From Streptomyces sp. NBC_01288 (GTDB taxonomy: Bacteria; Actinomycetota; Actinomycetes; Streptomycetales; Streptomycetaceae): a DNA stretch of 64,000 nt. Location: contig NZ_CP108427.1 in assembly GCF_035982055.1 (NCBI RefSeq), positions 5,021,001 through 5,085,000 of the forward strand, given 5' to 3'. The notes under the pieces are model-generated. The model was not told the origin of the DNA. It searched no databases and saw only the letters and a program-made list of their open reading frames with translations. The position numbers and the translations under genes are program-made. Of the stretch, positions 22,695-30,728 are shown piece after piece (positions within the stretch are counted from its first letter, which is position 1; each line of letters starts with the position of its first letter).

Positions 22695-23831
22695 TCAGTT
22701 CGTGAAGTCGAGCGTCAAGTGCCCCGGAGCCAGCGCGCCGAGGAAGCCACGCGCGTCCGCGAGGGCACCGGCGGTGACCACCCCGGACGGCCGGTGCGGG
22801 TCGGCGAGCACGCGGCAGGTCGCCTCCACGACCAGGGGCGCGGTGACCGCGTAGATGTCCTGTCCGGCGGCGACGGCACGGCGGGTCTGCCCGTCGCGCC
22901 TCGCCACGACCTCGACAAGGAAGGTCTGCGCGGAACGGCCGGAGTCGTCCACGGCGACGGGCCCCGACGTGTCGGCGGAGCGCAGGTCCGCTACGGCGGA
23001 CACCGTCATGCAGGTGTCAATGTCCGGTACGGAGAGGTGAGTTGGGATGGTCGCGCTGTCGGCCATCGTGAACTCGCCGACCACGGGTTGGGTTCCGATG
23101 GGGTCCGGGAACATCCAGTCGGCGCGGGGTGCGTCACCGGAGCGGCTCTGAAGACGGCCGTCCGCGTAGAGGATGCGGCCGCCGGAGCGACGGCCCGCCG
23201 ACACCTGGCCCGTGACGCGCGTGCCGTCGGTGGGGCGCCAGTCGCTGAGGGCGTAGGCGATGCTGATCCTGTCGGCGTGTCCGTGTCCGTGTCCGTGCCC
23301 TTGCCCTTGCCCTTGCCCGTGTCCGCCTTTGTCTCCGTCTACGGTCTTCCAGTCGCCGACCGCCGCCGTCGCGAGGAGGTCGCCGAGACCGCCGTAGAAC
23401 GCCACCGCCGGGACGACCAGGCCACCGGCCTCGCGGGCGCGGTCGCCGTAGGCGGCGATCGTGTCCAGGACCACCTCGGTCTCGGCCGTGACGTCGAGAT
23501 ACGGCACTCCCGCGCGCAGTGCCGCGTCGATCACCGGGGCCGCCGTCGAGGCGAACGGGCCCGCGCAGTTGATCACCGCTGCCGCGCCGGCGAGGGCGCG
23601 GTCGAGGGAGGCGGGGTCGTCGACCGTGGCCGGGCGGGTCTCCAGGTCCGGGTACAACTCCCCCAGCACGGCGAGCCGTTGGGGGTCGCGCCCGGACAGG
23701 ATCGGGATGAGACCACGACGCCGGAGTTCCGCGACGACGAAGCGGCCGGTATGGCCGTAGGCGCCGATGACTGTGACATGGAGGGGAGTTGCGGGGGTGG
23801 CGCTCGGGTGGGTGCGGTGATCCGTGGTCAT
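22695..23831 (-). CDS. Saccharopine dehydrogenase-like NAD(P)-binding protein
   Basis: 378-aa protein. The N-terminal Rossmann motif is VIGAYGHTGRFVVAELRRRG (residues 21-40), followed by LSGRDPQRLAVLGELYP, AVINCAGPFA and VPYLDVTAETEVV, the order of the saccharopine-dehydrogenase-like/trans-acting enoyl-reductase group. An in-frame low-complexity insertion (GHGQGQGQGHGHGHGH) at about residues 170-185 is encoded by a hexanucleotide tandem repeat. The enzyme's substrate is unknown; many actinobacterial members are uncharacterised reductases. Divergent from a GlxA-type regulator 70 bp away, its likely controller. Confidence 0.83.
   Translation of the reverse strand: MTTDHRTHPSATPATPLHVTVIGAYGHTGRFVVAELRRRGLIPILSGRDPQRLAVLGELYPDLETRPATVDDPASLDRALAGAAAVINCAGPFASTAAPVIDAALRAGVPYLDVTAETEVVLDTIAAYGDRAREAGGLVVPAVAFYGGLGDLLATAAVGDWKTVDGDKGGHGQGQGQGHGHGHGHADRISIAYALSDWRPTDGTRVTGQVSAGRRSGGRILYADGRLQSRSGDAPRADWMFPDPIGTQPVVGEFTMADSATIPTHLSVPDIDTCMTVSAVADLRSADTSGPVAVDDSGRSAQTFLVEVVARRDGQTRRAVAAGQDIYAVTAPLVVEATCRVLADPHRPSGVVTAGALADARGFLGALAPGHLTLDFTN
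23277..23324. repeat. Hexanucleotide tandem array inside dehydrogenase gene
   Basis: Eight consecutive 6-bp units: GTGTCC three times, GTGCCC, TTGCCC three times, GTGTCC. Read on the minus strand they encode alternating Gly-His and Gly-Gln. Unit length keeps the frame, so copy-number changes by slippage would alter the protein without breaking it. Confidence 0.9.
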
Positions 23832-23901
23832 GGATCAAGGGTGGCGGTCGGGCGCTCCGCGCTCCAGTGGCTCGAATGACGATGCCCGTACAGTTTCGGA
23901 C

Positions 23902-24885
23902 ATGGGTACAGACGACAGGCCGGCCGGGCACAGGGTGGCGCTGGCCGTCGCGGACGGCACCCCGCTCTTCGAACTCGCCTCCGCCTACGAGGTGTTCGGC
24001 GTGGATCGGGCAATCGCCGAGCCCTGGTACGAGCTGACCGTGTGCGGTCCGGCCGCAGCCGGGGTCGGGGGCTGGTTGCGGGCGGACACCCGCCACGGAC
24101 TCGACGCGCTCGCCACCGCCGACACGGTCGTCGTCCCGGCCTGCCACGACGTGGACGAGGAGCCAACGCCCGCACTGGTAGAGGCAGTCAGGGATGCCCA
24201 CGAGGCCGGCGCCCGGATCGTCTCGCTCTGCACAGGTGCCTTCGTGCTGGCCGCCGCCGGACTGCTGGACGGGCGGCGCGCCACCACCCACTGGGCGCAC
24301 ACCGACGTCCTGGCCGCCCGCCATCCCGAGGTCCGGGTCGAACCCGACGTGCTCTACGTCGACGAGGGCACCGTGCTCACCTCGGCCGGCAAGTCGGCGG
24401 CGATGGACCTGTGCCTGCACGTCGTACGCACCGATCATGGCGCGGCGGTGGCGAACACGCTCGCCCGCACCCTGGTCGTACCGCCCCACCGGCTGGGCGG
24501 GCAGGCCCAGTTCATCCCGTCACCGGTGTCACACGGCACGCACCACGGCACGGAACACGCCCTCACGGAACTGCTGTCCTGGGCGACGGCCCGCCTCGAC
24601 CGACCCCTCACGGTCACCGACCTCGCCCGTCACGCGGCGATGAGCCCCCGCAACCTCACTCGCCACTTCCACGCGGTCACCGGCACCAGTCCCCTCCAGT
24701 GGCTCCTCGTCCAACGGGTCAACCGCGCCCAGGAGTTGCTCGAACGGACCGACCAGGGGATCGACCAGGTCGCCGCCGGTTGTGGGTTGGGCAGCGGGGC
24801 GACGTTGCGGCGGCACTTCAACCGGGTGCTGGGGGTGCCGCCGGAGGCGTATCGGCGGACGTTCAGGGAGGGTCTGCGGCCTTGA
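23902..24885 (+). CDS. GlxA family AraC-type regulator
   Basis: 327-aa regulator of two domains. Residues about 10-175 are a DJ-1/PfpI (GATase1-like) domain with the conserved SLCTGAFVLAAAGLLDGRRA and THW segments. Residues about 220-322 are an AraC HTH pair (VTDLARHAAMSPRNLTRHFH, GTSPLQWLLVQRVNRAQELL, VAAGCGLGSGATLRRHFNRV). The ATG at 23902 begins the conserved protein; an upstream in-frame start is less likely. It faces away from the saccharopine-dehydrogenase-like gene and is followed by a monooxygenase gene 26 bp downstream, probably in the same transcript. Confidence 0.9.
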   Translation: MGTDDRPAGHRVALAVADGTPLFELASAYEVFGVDRAIAEPWYELTVCGPAAAGVGGWLRADTRHGLDALATADTVVVPACHDVDEEPTPALVEAVRDAHEAGARIVSLCTGAFVLAAAGLLDGRRATTHWAHTDVLAARHPEVRVEPDVLYVDEGTVLTSAGKSAAMDLCLHVVRTDHGAAVANTLARTLVVPPHRLGGQAQFIPSPVSHGTHHGTEHALTELLSWATARLDRPLTVTDLARHAAMSPRNLTRHFHAVTGTSPLQWLLVQRVNRAQELLERTDQGIDQVAAGCGLGSGATLRRHFNRVLGVPPEAYRRTFREGLRP

Positions 24886-24911
24886 GGCCCCGCCTGTTGA
24901 AGAATGGGCCC

Positions 24912-25262
24912 ATGAGCATCGTCAAGATCAACGTACTCACCGTCCCCGAGGAGCAGCGCGAGACGCTGGAGAAGCGGTTCGCGAACCGCGCCGGGACGGT
25001 GGACGGCTCGGACGGCTTCGAGTGGTTCGAGCTGCTCCGACCCGTCGAGGGCACCGACACCTACCTCGTCTACACGCGCTGGCGCGCCGAGGAGGACTTC
25101 CAGAACTGGATGTCGGGGATGGGGCAGGCCGCCCACCGGGGCGCACCCCAGGAGGGCGGCGCGCAAGGTTCCCCGCAGGGTGAGCGGCCGAGGCCCGCCG
25201 CGACGGACTCGACGCTGTGGACGTTCGAGGTGGTGCAGCAGGCGGGGCCCAAGGAGGGCTGA
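24912..25262 (+). CDS. Antibiotic biosynthesis monooxygenase (ABM) domain protein
   Basis: 116-aa ferredoxin-like barrel protein of the ABM superfamily: MSIVKINVLTVPEEQRETLE, FANRAGTVDGSDGFEWFELL, DTYLVYTRWRAEEDFQNWM. The group includes small cofactor-free oxygenases and heme-degrading enzymes; the Asn and Trp residues (NRAG, W...W) recall the HmoA/IsdG-like branch, but this is not decisive. An Arg/Pro/Gly loop near residues 78-97 precedes the last strand TLWTFEVVQQ. It follows the regulator by 26 bp. Confidence 0.82.
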   Translation: MSIVKINVLTVPEEQRETLEKRFANRAGTVDGSDGFEWFELLRPVEGTDTYLVYTRWRAEEDFQNWMSGMGQAAHRGAPQEGGAQGSPQGERPRPAATDSTLWTFEVVQQAGPKEG

Positions 25263-25323
25263 GCAGCCCTCTGCCCGACGGCCGGTTCCCAACTGCCGGT
25301 TCCCGACTGCCTCTTCCTGACGG

Positions 25324-27879
25324 TCAGTTCCTGACCGTCAGGTACAACCACCCTCCCCACGTGCTCACGTTGGTCGTGTCCTTCGCGCTCGCCACATACT
25401 CGGTCCGCACCCGGAACTTCTGGCCGACCGCGTTCGTGAGGCTCAGGTGGGTCGTCCCGACGCTGCCCGGGGCCATGGCGAAGCAGCTGGACGTGGTGAG
25501 CGTGTGCCAGGCCTTGTTGTAGTACTCCTGGGCCTGGAACCGCATGCACTGCCCGGACTTGTCCGGCGACACCGTGCCGGACACCTGCGGCTTCACGGTG
25601 TGGTGGTAGACGCGGTAGGTGACCGTGCCGTACTTGGTGCTGGTGTAGTAGCCGCCCAGCTTCTCGGCGATCCCCACCTGGTCGTGGACGGCGCGGGTGG
25701 CCGTCGCCGGGGCGTAGCGGTGGTCGCCCGCGAAGGACGCCGTGAACGTCGTGTCGTGGGTGAGCTTGTACGTCGCCTTCAGGTTGCCCTTGCTGTCCAC
25801 GGCCGCGGTCTTCACCAGCGTCTTCCTGCCGCCCGCGGGCGTCGCGTAGATCGACACCGTACGGCTGTCGTACGTCGTGCCGAGGTGGGCGGTGACGGTG
25901 GCCGTCGCGCCGTAGGTGTACGTCGACTCGTTGCTGGTGACGGACACGGCCGTCGCGGCGCGGGACACCTGGACGGTCGCCGAGGCCGTGGCCGCCTGGT
26001 GGGCGGCGTCGCCCGGGTAGTCGACTCTGTAGGTGTCGGCGCCGCCGATCGCCGGGGTGTCCTTGACGGTGATCTTCCCGTCCGTACCCACAGGAACCGT
26101 CCAGGTGGCGGGAGTTGAGGTGTGGGCCAGGTCCGTGCGGGACACGGTGACCGTCTCGCCTGCGGGGTACGGGGCGTCGCCCAGGGTCCCGCCGAACGTC
26201 AGGGCGGCGCCGCGCGTGGCGGTCGTCGGGGGCTTGAGGGTGAGGGTCGGGGTGTACGGCGAGACCATCAGGGACGGCTCGTCGGCCGAGGGCTGGTACA
26301 TGGCGTCGCCGGCGAAGGAGACCCGGTAGGTGAACCGTCCTGTGGTGTCCGGGGCGTCACTGACCGTGTACTCCGACGTGACCGGATCGACTGCCACGGA
26401 GGGGAGTTGGACCGTCTCGTGGGTGTCCTCGTTCGTCCGGGACACCTGGAGGGTCGTGCCCTGGGGGAAGGTGCGGAAGTCCACCGAACTCAGGGTGCCG
26501 GTGAAGACCACCGCGTGGGGCTCGGCCGAACTGATCGCCGGGTAGCCGACGGTGGTCGGCAGCCGCCCCACCCCCACGTTCAGCGAGGTCGTCGCGGGCC
26601 GGTGCGCCGCGTCCCCGGCGTACGACACCCGGTAGGTGTACGTGCCCTCGTCGGGCCGGGTGTCGGTGATCGGGAACGTGCCGTCCGCGCCGACCGTCGC
26701 ATCGGGCAACTCCGTGCCGTCTCGGGTGACTTGGAGCTTCGCTCCGGCCGGGACGAAGCCCTTGGTGGTGAGTGAGCCGTCGAGCGTGAACGGGCGGGTG
26801 GGGACCGCGTATCCCGGGAGGTCCAGGGCCAGTCGGGTGTCGGTGAGCTTGGGCGCGCTCAGCACGTTGAGGGTGTAGGCGCCCGAGGAGTCCTGCGTGA
26901 CGCCGTAGAGGGTCCCGCCGTCGCCTCCCCACTTCAGGCCGTCGGGGGCCAGGGTCCCGGCGGGCAACTTGACGTAGTTCTCGGCGAGTTGGGAGCCCGC
27001 GTAGAGGTACACACCGGGTGCCGAGCCCTGGGTGCTGCCGACGGCGATCGTGCCGTCGGTGTCGAGGGTGAGCGAGTTGGGCCCGGAGGGGGTTCCGCCG
27101 ACGTAGTACACGTCGGGGTCGGCCGTCGCCATGTCCGCCGTGCGGTAGGCCCGCAGGACGTTGTCGCCGGCCGTGGCGAGCAGCACCTTCCTGCCGTCGC
27201 CGGTGACCTGGAACCCGGTGGTCGGACCGCCGGAGACCCCCAGGTGGGTCAGGGCGGTCGCCGTGCCGGAGGAGACGTCGAAGGTGGCCACGTCGGTCGT
27301 GCTCGGGCTCATCTCCTCGGCCGCGAGCACACCACCACCCGTCGCGAGCTGCGGTGCGGCAGGCCAATTGGCCAGCACCGACTGGGGTGTCGCGACCGGC
27401 TCGGCGGCGGCCGGGTCCACGGACCCGACGGCTCCCCTGCCATTCACCGTCCCGCCGTACCAGACCTTCCCACCCGCCACCGCGACGGAGACGGGTCCGC
27501 TGCCGGTCCCGGTCGCGTAGCGCGCGGACTCGGTCAGCGTCGCCGTGTCGATCGCGGCGACCGCGTCACCGTCGGCGAGGGCCGCGTACAACGTGCCGCC
27601 GTCCGGGGACAACGCCAGCCCCGTGGCGCCCTGTTCGCCGGTGAGGGTGGTGACGGGGTTGCCCGCCAGGTCCGTCACCACGATGCCGGTCGTACCGGCG
27701 CCCTGGCTGAAGAAGAGGTGCTGGTGAGCGGTGTCGACCAGCAGGTGCGCGTAGTGGGACAGCGGCAGCGCGGCCGTGCCGTCGGCCCGGGCGGCGGTTC
27801 CGGTGAGGCCGACGGTTGCGGTGGTCAGCCCGGCGACGACCGATATCGCCGCCGTGAGCGAGACCTGCTTGAGGCGCAT
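25324..27879 (-). CDS. Secreted propeller plus Ig-like-repeat surface protein
   Basis: 851 aa. A signal peptide (MRLKQVSLTAAISVVAGLTT, cleavage near TGTAARADG) is followed by a beta-propeller of YncE type to about residue 345 (TDLAGNPVTTLTGEQGATGL, LSPDGGTLYAALADGDAVAA). Four Ig-like repeats then end with variations of TYTYRVSYAGDAAHRPA, FTYRVSFAGDAMYQPS, TYRVDYPGDAAHQAA and FTASFAGDHRYAPA. A C-terminal Tyr-rich domain ends in VSTWGGWLYLTVRN. The same architecture recurs in the gene at 30729, so the two are paralogues. No sortase signal is seen, so it is probably secreted or loosely wall-bound. Function unknown; adhesion or matrix roles are possible. Confidence 0.85.
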   Translation of the reverse strand: MRLKQVSLTAAISVVAGLTTATVGLTGTAARADGTAALPLSHYAHLLVDTAHQHLFFSQGAGTTGIVVTDLAGNPVTTLTGEQGATGLALSPDGGTLYAALADGDAVAAIDTATLTESARYATGTGSGPVSVAVAGGKVWYGGTVNGRGAVGSVDPAAAEPVATPQSVLANWPAAPQLATGGGVLAAEEMSPSTTDVATFDVSSGTATALTHLGVSGGPTTGFQVTGDGRKVLLATAGDNVLRAYRTADMATADPDVYYVGGTPSGPNSLTLDTDGTIAVGSTQGSAPGVYLYAGSQLAENYVKLPAGTLAPDGLKWGGDGGTLYGVTQDSSGAYTLNVLSAPKLTDTRLALDLPGYAVPTRPFTLDGSLTTKGFVPAGAKLQVTRDGTELPDATVGADGTFPITDTRPDEGTYTYRVSYAGDAAHRPATTSLNVGVGRLPTTVGYPAISSAEPHAVVFTGTLSSVDFRTFPQGTTLQVSRTNEDTHETVQLPSVAVDPVTSEYTVSDAPDTTGRFTYRVSFAGDAMYQPSADEPSLMVSPYTPTLTLKPPTTATRGAALTFGGTLGDAPYPAGETVTVSRTDLAHTSTPATWTVPVGTDGKITVKDTPAIGGADTYRVDYPGDAAHQAATASATVQVSRAATAVSVTSNESTYTYGATATVTAHLGTTYDSRTVSIYATPAGGRKTLVKTAAVDSKGNLKATYKLTHDTTFTASFAGDHRYAPATATRAVHDQVGIAEKLGGYYTSTKYGTVTYRVYHHTVKPQVSGTVSPDKSGQCMRFQAQEYYNKAWHTLTTSSCFAMAPGSVGTTHLSLTNAVGQKFRVRTEYVASAKDTTNVSTWGGWLYLTVRN

Positions 27880-28066
27880 GAAGCTCCTGTGAAAAGAGTG
27901 AACAAGCAGGTCGGACGATAACTCCCGTGAGTGACGTGCCGACCAGCGGGAATTCCATCTCCTGGCAAAGAACCCCCTCTACGGCGGGTGCCGAAGCCGT
28001 GCGGGTTGTGGTCGGTGTGCTCCAGGAAGCGGGCGCGGAGAGGGTGGGAAAAAAGAGGCGTGCGGG

Positions 28067-29260
28067 ATGTTTGAACCGCCGTGGAGCGGTCAGGCGAGCC
28101 GAATGCGTGCTTCTCCCACCGCCTCCGCCGCCTCCGCCGAGACCCCCGATTCCACCCGGGTCCACGGTCGCACCGGGCCGTCCCCCAGCCCCGCCGCCGC
28201 CCCCACGGCGGAGCCCACCGCGTCGGAGCGCACCCCCGGAAAGCAACGCGACCCCTTCTTCGACAACGCCAAGTACCTGGCGATCGTGCTGGTGGCGATC
28301 GGCCACTCCTGGGAGCCGCTGCGGTCGGGCAGCCGTAGCGTCACCGCGTTGTACACGCTCGTCTACGCCGTGCACATGCCGGCGTTCATCGTGATCTCCG
28401 GGTACTTCTCGCGGAGCTTCCGGGCGACCCCGCCGCAGATCAGGCGGCTGCTGGGGGGAGTTGTCGTGCCGTACGTCGTGTTCGAGACGGCGTACACGCT
28501 CTACACGCGCTGGACCGACCACCAACCCGACCGCGCCATCAGCCTGTTGGACCCGCTGTACCTGACGTGGTTCCTCGCGGCGCTGTTCGTCTGGCGGCTG
28601 ACCACGCCGATCTGGAAGCACGTACGCCGGCCGCTGGCGGTGGCGCTGGTCATCGCGATGCTGGCGACGCTCTCCCCCTCCATCGGCAACGACCTCGATC
28701 TGCAACGGGTGTTGCAGTTCCTGCCGTACTTCGTGCTCGGGCTGTGTCTGAAGCCGGAGCACTTCCAGCTCGTACGGCGGCCCGAGGTACGGCAGTTGGC
28801 GGTGCCGGTGTTCGTCGTCGCGCTCGCGGTGGCGTACTGGTCGGTCCCGCGCTTCGACTACGCGTGGCTGTTCCACAACGCGAGCGCGGAGCAACTCGGC
28901 GCGCCCGACTGGGAAGGGCCGCTCATGACGCTGGCCCTGTTCGCCTGCTCGACGCTCCTGGTCGCCTGCTTCCTCGCCTGGGTGCCGCGCCGCCGCACCT
29001 GGTTCACCGCCCTGGGCGCGGGCACGCTCTACGGCTATCTGCTGCACGGGTTCGTCGCGCAGGGCGCCAAGTCCTGGGGCTGGTACGACCCTTCGTGGAT
29101 GCGGGGCCCCCTCGGCGAGGTCACGGCGACCGTGGTCGCCGCCGTCGTCGTGACCGCGCTGTGCACCCCGCCCGTGCGGCAGCTCTTCCGGTTCGCCATG
29201 GAACCGGAGTTGCGGTGGGCGTTCCGTCGTGACGCAGACGAGCTGGCCCGTACCCCTTAG
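28067..29260 (+). CDS. Membrane acyltransferase (acyltransferase 3/fucose O-acetylase-like)
   Basis: 397-aa integral membrane protein with about ten helices. After a disordered Ser/Pro/Ala/Thr-rich N-terminus the family core begins at RDPFFDNAKYLAIVLVAIGH (catalytic-type His in the first helix), followed by AVHMPAFIVISGYF and LPYFVLGLCLKPEHF. These mark the acyltransferase-3 group that O-acetylates sugars or cell-wall polymers. The start is uncertain: ATG 28067 or ATG 28103. It lies between the two propeller-Ig proteins and may modify a surface polymer or glycoprotein. Confidence 0.87.
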   Translation: MFEPPWSGQASRMRASPTASAASAETPDSTRVHGRTGPSPSPAAAPTAEPTASERTPGKQRDPFFDNAKYLAIVLVAIGHSWEPLRSGSRSVTALYTLVYAVHMPAFIVISGYFSRSFRATPPQIRRLLGGVVVPYVVFETAYTLYTRWTDHQPDRAISLLDPLYLTWFLAALFVWRLTTPIWKHVRRPLAVALVIAMLATLSPSIGNDLDLQRVLQFLPYFVLGLCLKPEHFQLVRRPEVRQLAVPVFVVALAVAYWSVPRFDYAWLFHNASAEQLGAPDWEGPLMTLALFACSTLLVACFLAWVPRRRTWFTALGAGTLYGYLLHGFVAQGAKSWGWYDPSWMRGPLGEVTATVVAAVVVTALCTPPVRQLFRFAMEPELRWAFRRDADELARTP

Positions 29261-29464
29261 CGAGGGTTGTAGGTGATCGGCGGGCCAGTTCGTGAATTCG
29301 CGCTGAATCACGGCTGACACTTCACGGGGATGCGACACCCGTGCGAAAGGACGCACAACCAAGGACGCGGAGGGGCGGTCAGACGCTGTGCCGGAATCCG
29401 GATCCACCGGTTTCGGGCACCTCGCTTTCCGTCAACTCCCCTTACGTTCCACGGAGGTTGTGCG

Positions 29465-30370
29465 ATGTCCTCTCGTTCTTCCCGTCGCCGTACGCCGCGT
29501 TCCGCTTCGGCGCTGACGCTCGCGCTCGGCACCGCGCTGGCCGCCCCGCTGTTCCTCGCCGGGACGGCGGACGCGGCCACGGCGCCGGCCACCGCCGCGC
29601 TCAACTCCGGGGGCCAGGAGGTCATTTACACGGCCGCCGCGGGCCAGGCCAACAAGGTGACCGTCACCGCGAGCAGGGTGACCGGCACCGAGAAGATCAC
29701 GTATCTCATCGACGACGTGGTCACCATCAAGGCGGGCACGGGCTGTTCGTACCCCAGCGCCTCGGACCACACCAAGGTCCTCTGCACGGTCACCGCCCTG
29801 GACAGCCAGGACCCTTACCCCACCGTCCAGTTGACGCTCGGCAACGGCAACGACACCCTCGCCTACCACAACAGGACCGACCAGACCTACAACTTCGCCT
29901 CGGTCGACCTGGGCGCCGGCAACGACAAGGCCACCGACGACGGCGGCGTCGACGGCAACTACATCGCGGGCGGCACCGGCAACGACAGCCTCACCCTGGG
30001 CACGTACTCGGTGGGCTGGGGCGACGACGGCAACGACACCCTCAAGGCCGCCGCGGGCACCATCGCCCAGGGCGGCGACGGCAACGACACCATCACGACC
30101 ACCGGCGACGCGGCCGACGGCGGGGCCGGCAACGACGTCATCACCGGTGGCACGGGCGCCCAGAGCCTGACCGGCGGCACCGGGAACGACAGGATCCACG
30201 GCGGTTCCGGGAACGACTTCATCTACGGCGGCACGGGCAACGACGTCCTCCACGGCGACGCCGGCGCCGACACGATCTACGGCAACTCCGGCAACGACAC
30301 CCTGTGGGGCGGCACGGGCACGGACGTCCTGTCGGGCGGGCCGGGGCGGAACGTCGTCCACCAGAACTGA
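29465..30370 (+). CDS. Secreted RTX-like calcium-binding repeat protein
   Basis: 301-aa exported protein. The signal peptide runs to about residue 38 (FLAGTADAATA). The second half is built of nonapeptide repeats of the GGxGxDxxx type: LGNGNDTLAY, GAGNDKATD, GGTGNDSLT, GGDGNDTIT, GGAGNDVIT, GGTGNDRIH, GGSGNDFIYGGTGNDVL and GNSGNDTLWGGTGTDVL, which form calcium-binding parallel beta-rolls. GGAGG at 29453-29457 sets the ATG at 29465. Unlike Gram-negative RTX toxins it carries a Sec signal, so calcium would fold it outside the wall. A strong terminator follows. Confidence 0.9.
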   Translation: MSSRSSRRRTPRSASALTLALGTALAAPLFLAGTADAATAPATAALNSGGQEVIYTAAAGQANKVTVTASRVTGTEKITYLIDDVVTIKAGTGCSYPSASDHTKVLCTVTALDSQDPYPTVQLTLGNGNDTLAYHNRTDQTYNFASVDLGAGNDKATDDGGVDGNYIAGGTGNDSLTLGTYSVGWGDDGNDTLKAAAGTIAQGGDGNDTITTTGDAADGGAGNDVITGGTGAQSLTGGTGNDRIHGGSGNDFIYGGTGNDVLHGDAGADTIYGNSGNDTLWGGTGTDVLSGGPGRNVVHQN

Positions 30371-30728
30371 CGTACGCCGACGCCGGAGGACCGGCCCGGG
30401 TCGTGGTGCGGCCGACCACGACCCGGGCCGGTACGCGGGTGGACGTCGGTGACGTCGGCGGGGATCGTCGCGCCCCCGGCGGTGATCGCGCCCGGCCCCG
30501 GCACTCATCAACGCCCCCTCGTCATGGCGAGCGAGAGTCTCCCGAACAGCGCGCGTACACGACAACCCCATAACTCCTTTCCCAGCTGTCACAGCCATGT
30601 CATACGCTGCTCCCAGCAGCCGCGCCCCGCGCGTCACCGCGTCTCTCATCCGCGGTCACGTCCGGGTGTTGCGCGGCGCTCTCAACCCCCGGTCTCCTGA
30701 CCGGTTTTCCTTGTGGGGGGAACAGCAC
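30371..30728. other. 358-bp intergenic region
   Basis: It holds the strong terminator after the RTX gene at its left end and the promoter and GGGGGGA ribosome site of the next secreted-protein gene at its right end. The middle shows short GACGTCGGTGACGTCGG repetition but no open reading frame with family features. Confidence 0.6.
30390..30432 (+). terminator. Strong hairpin terminator after RTX-like gene
   Basis: Perfect 18-bp arms at 30390-30407 and 30415-30432 with a 7-base loop, starting 20 bp after the stop. Almost all pairs are G-C; no T-run follows, as is common in Streptomyces. Confidence 0.85.

Noticed and set aside
30597..30728. Earlier in-frame start for the second propeller-Ig protein
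   Set aside because: It would place 44 Arg-rich residues before an otherwise perfect signal peptide; GGGGGGA before GTG 30729 fits better.
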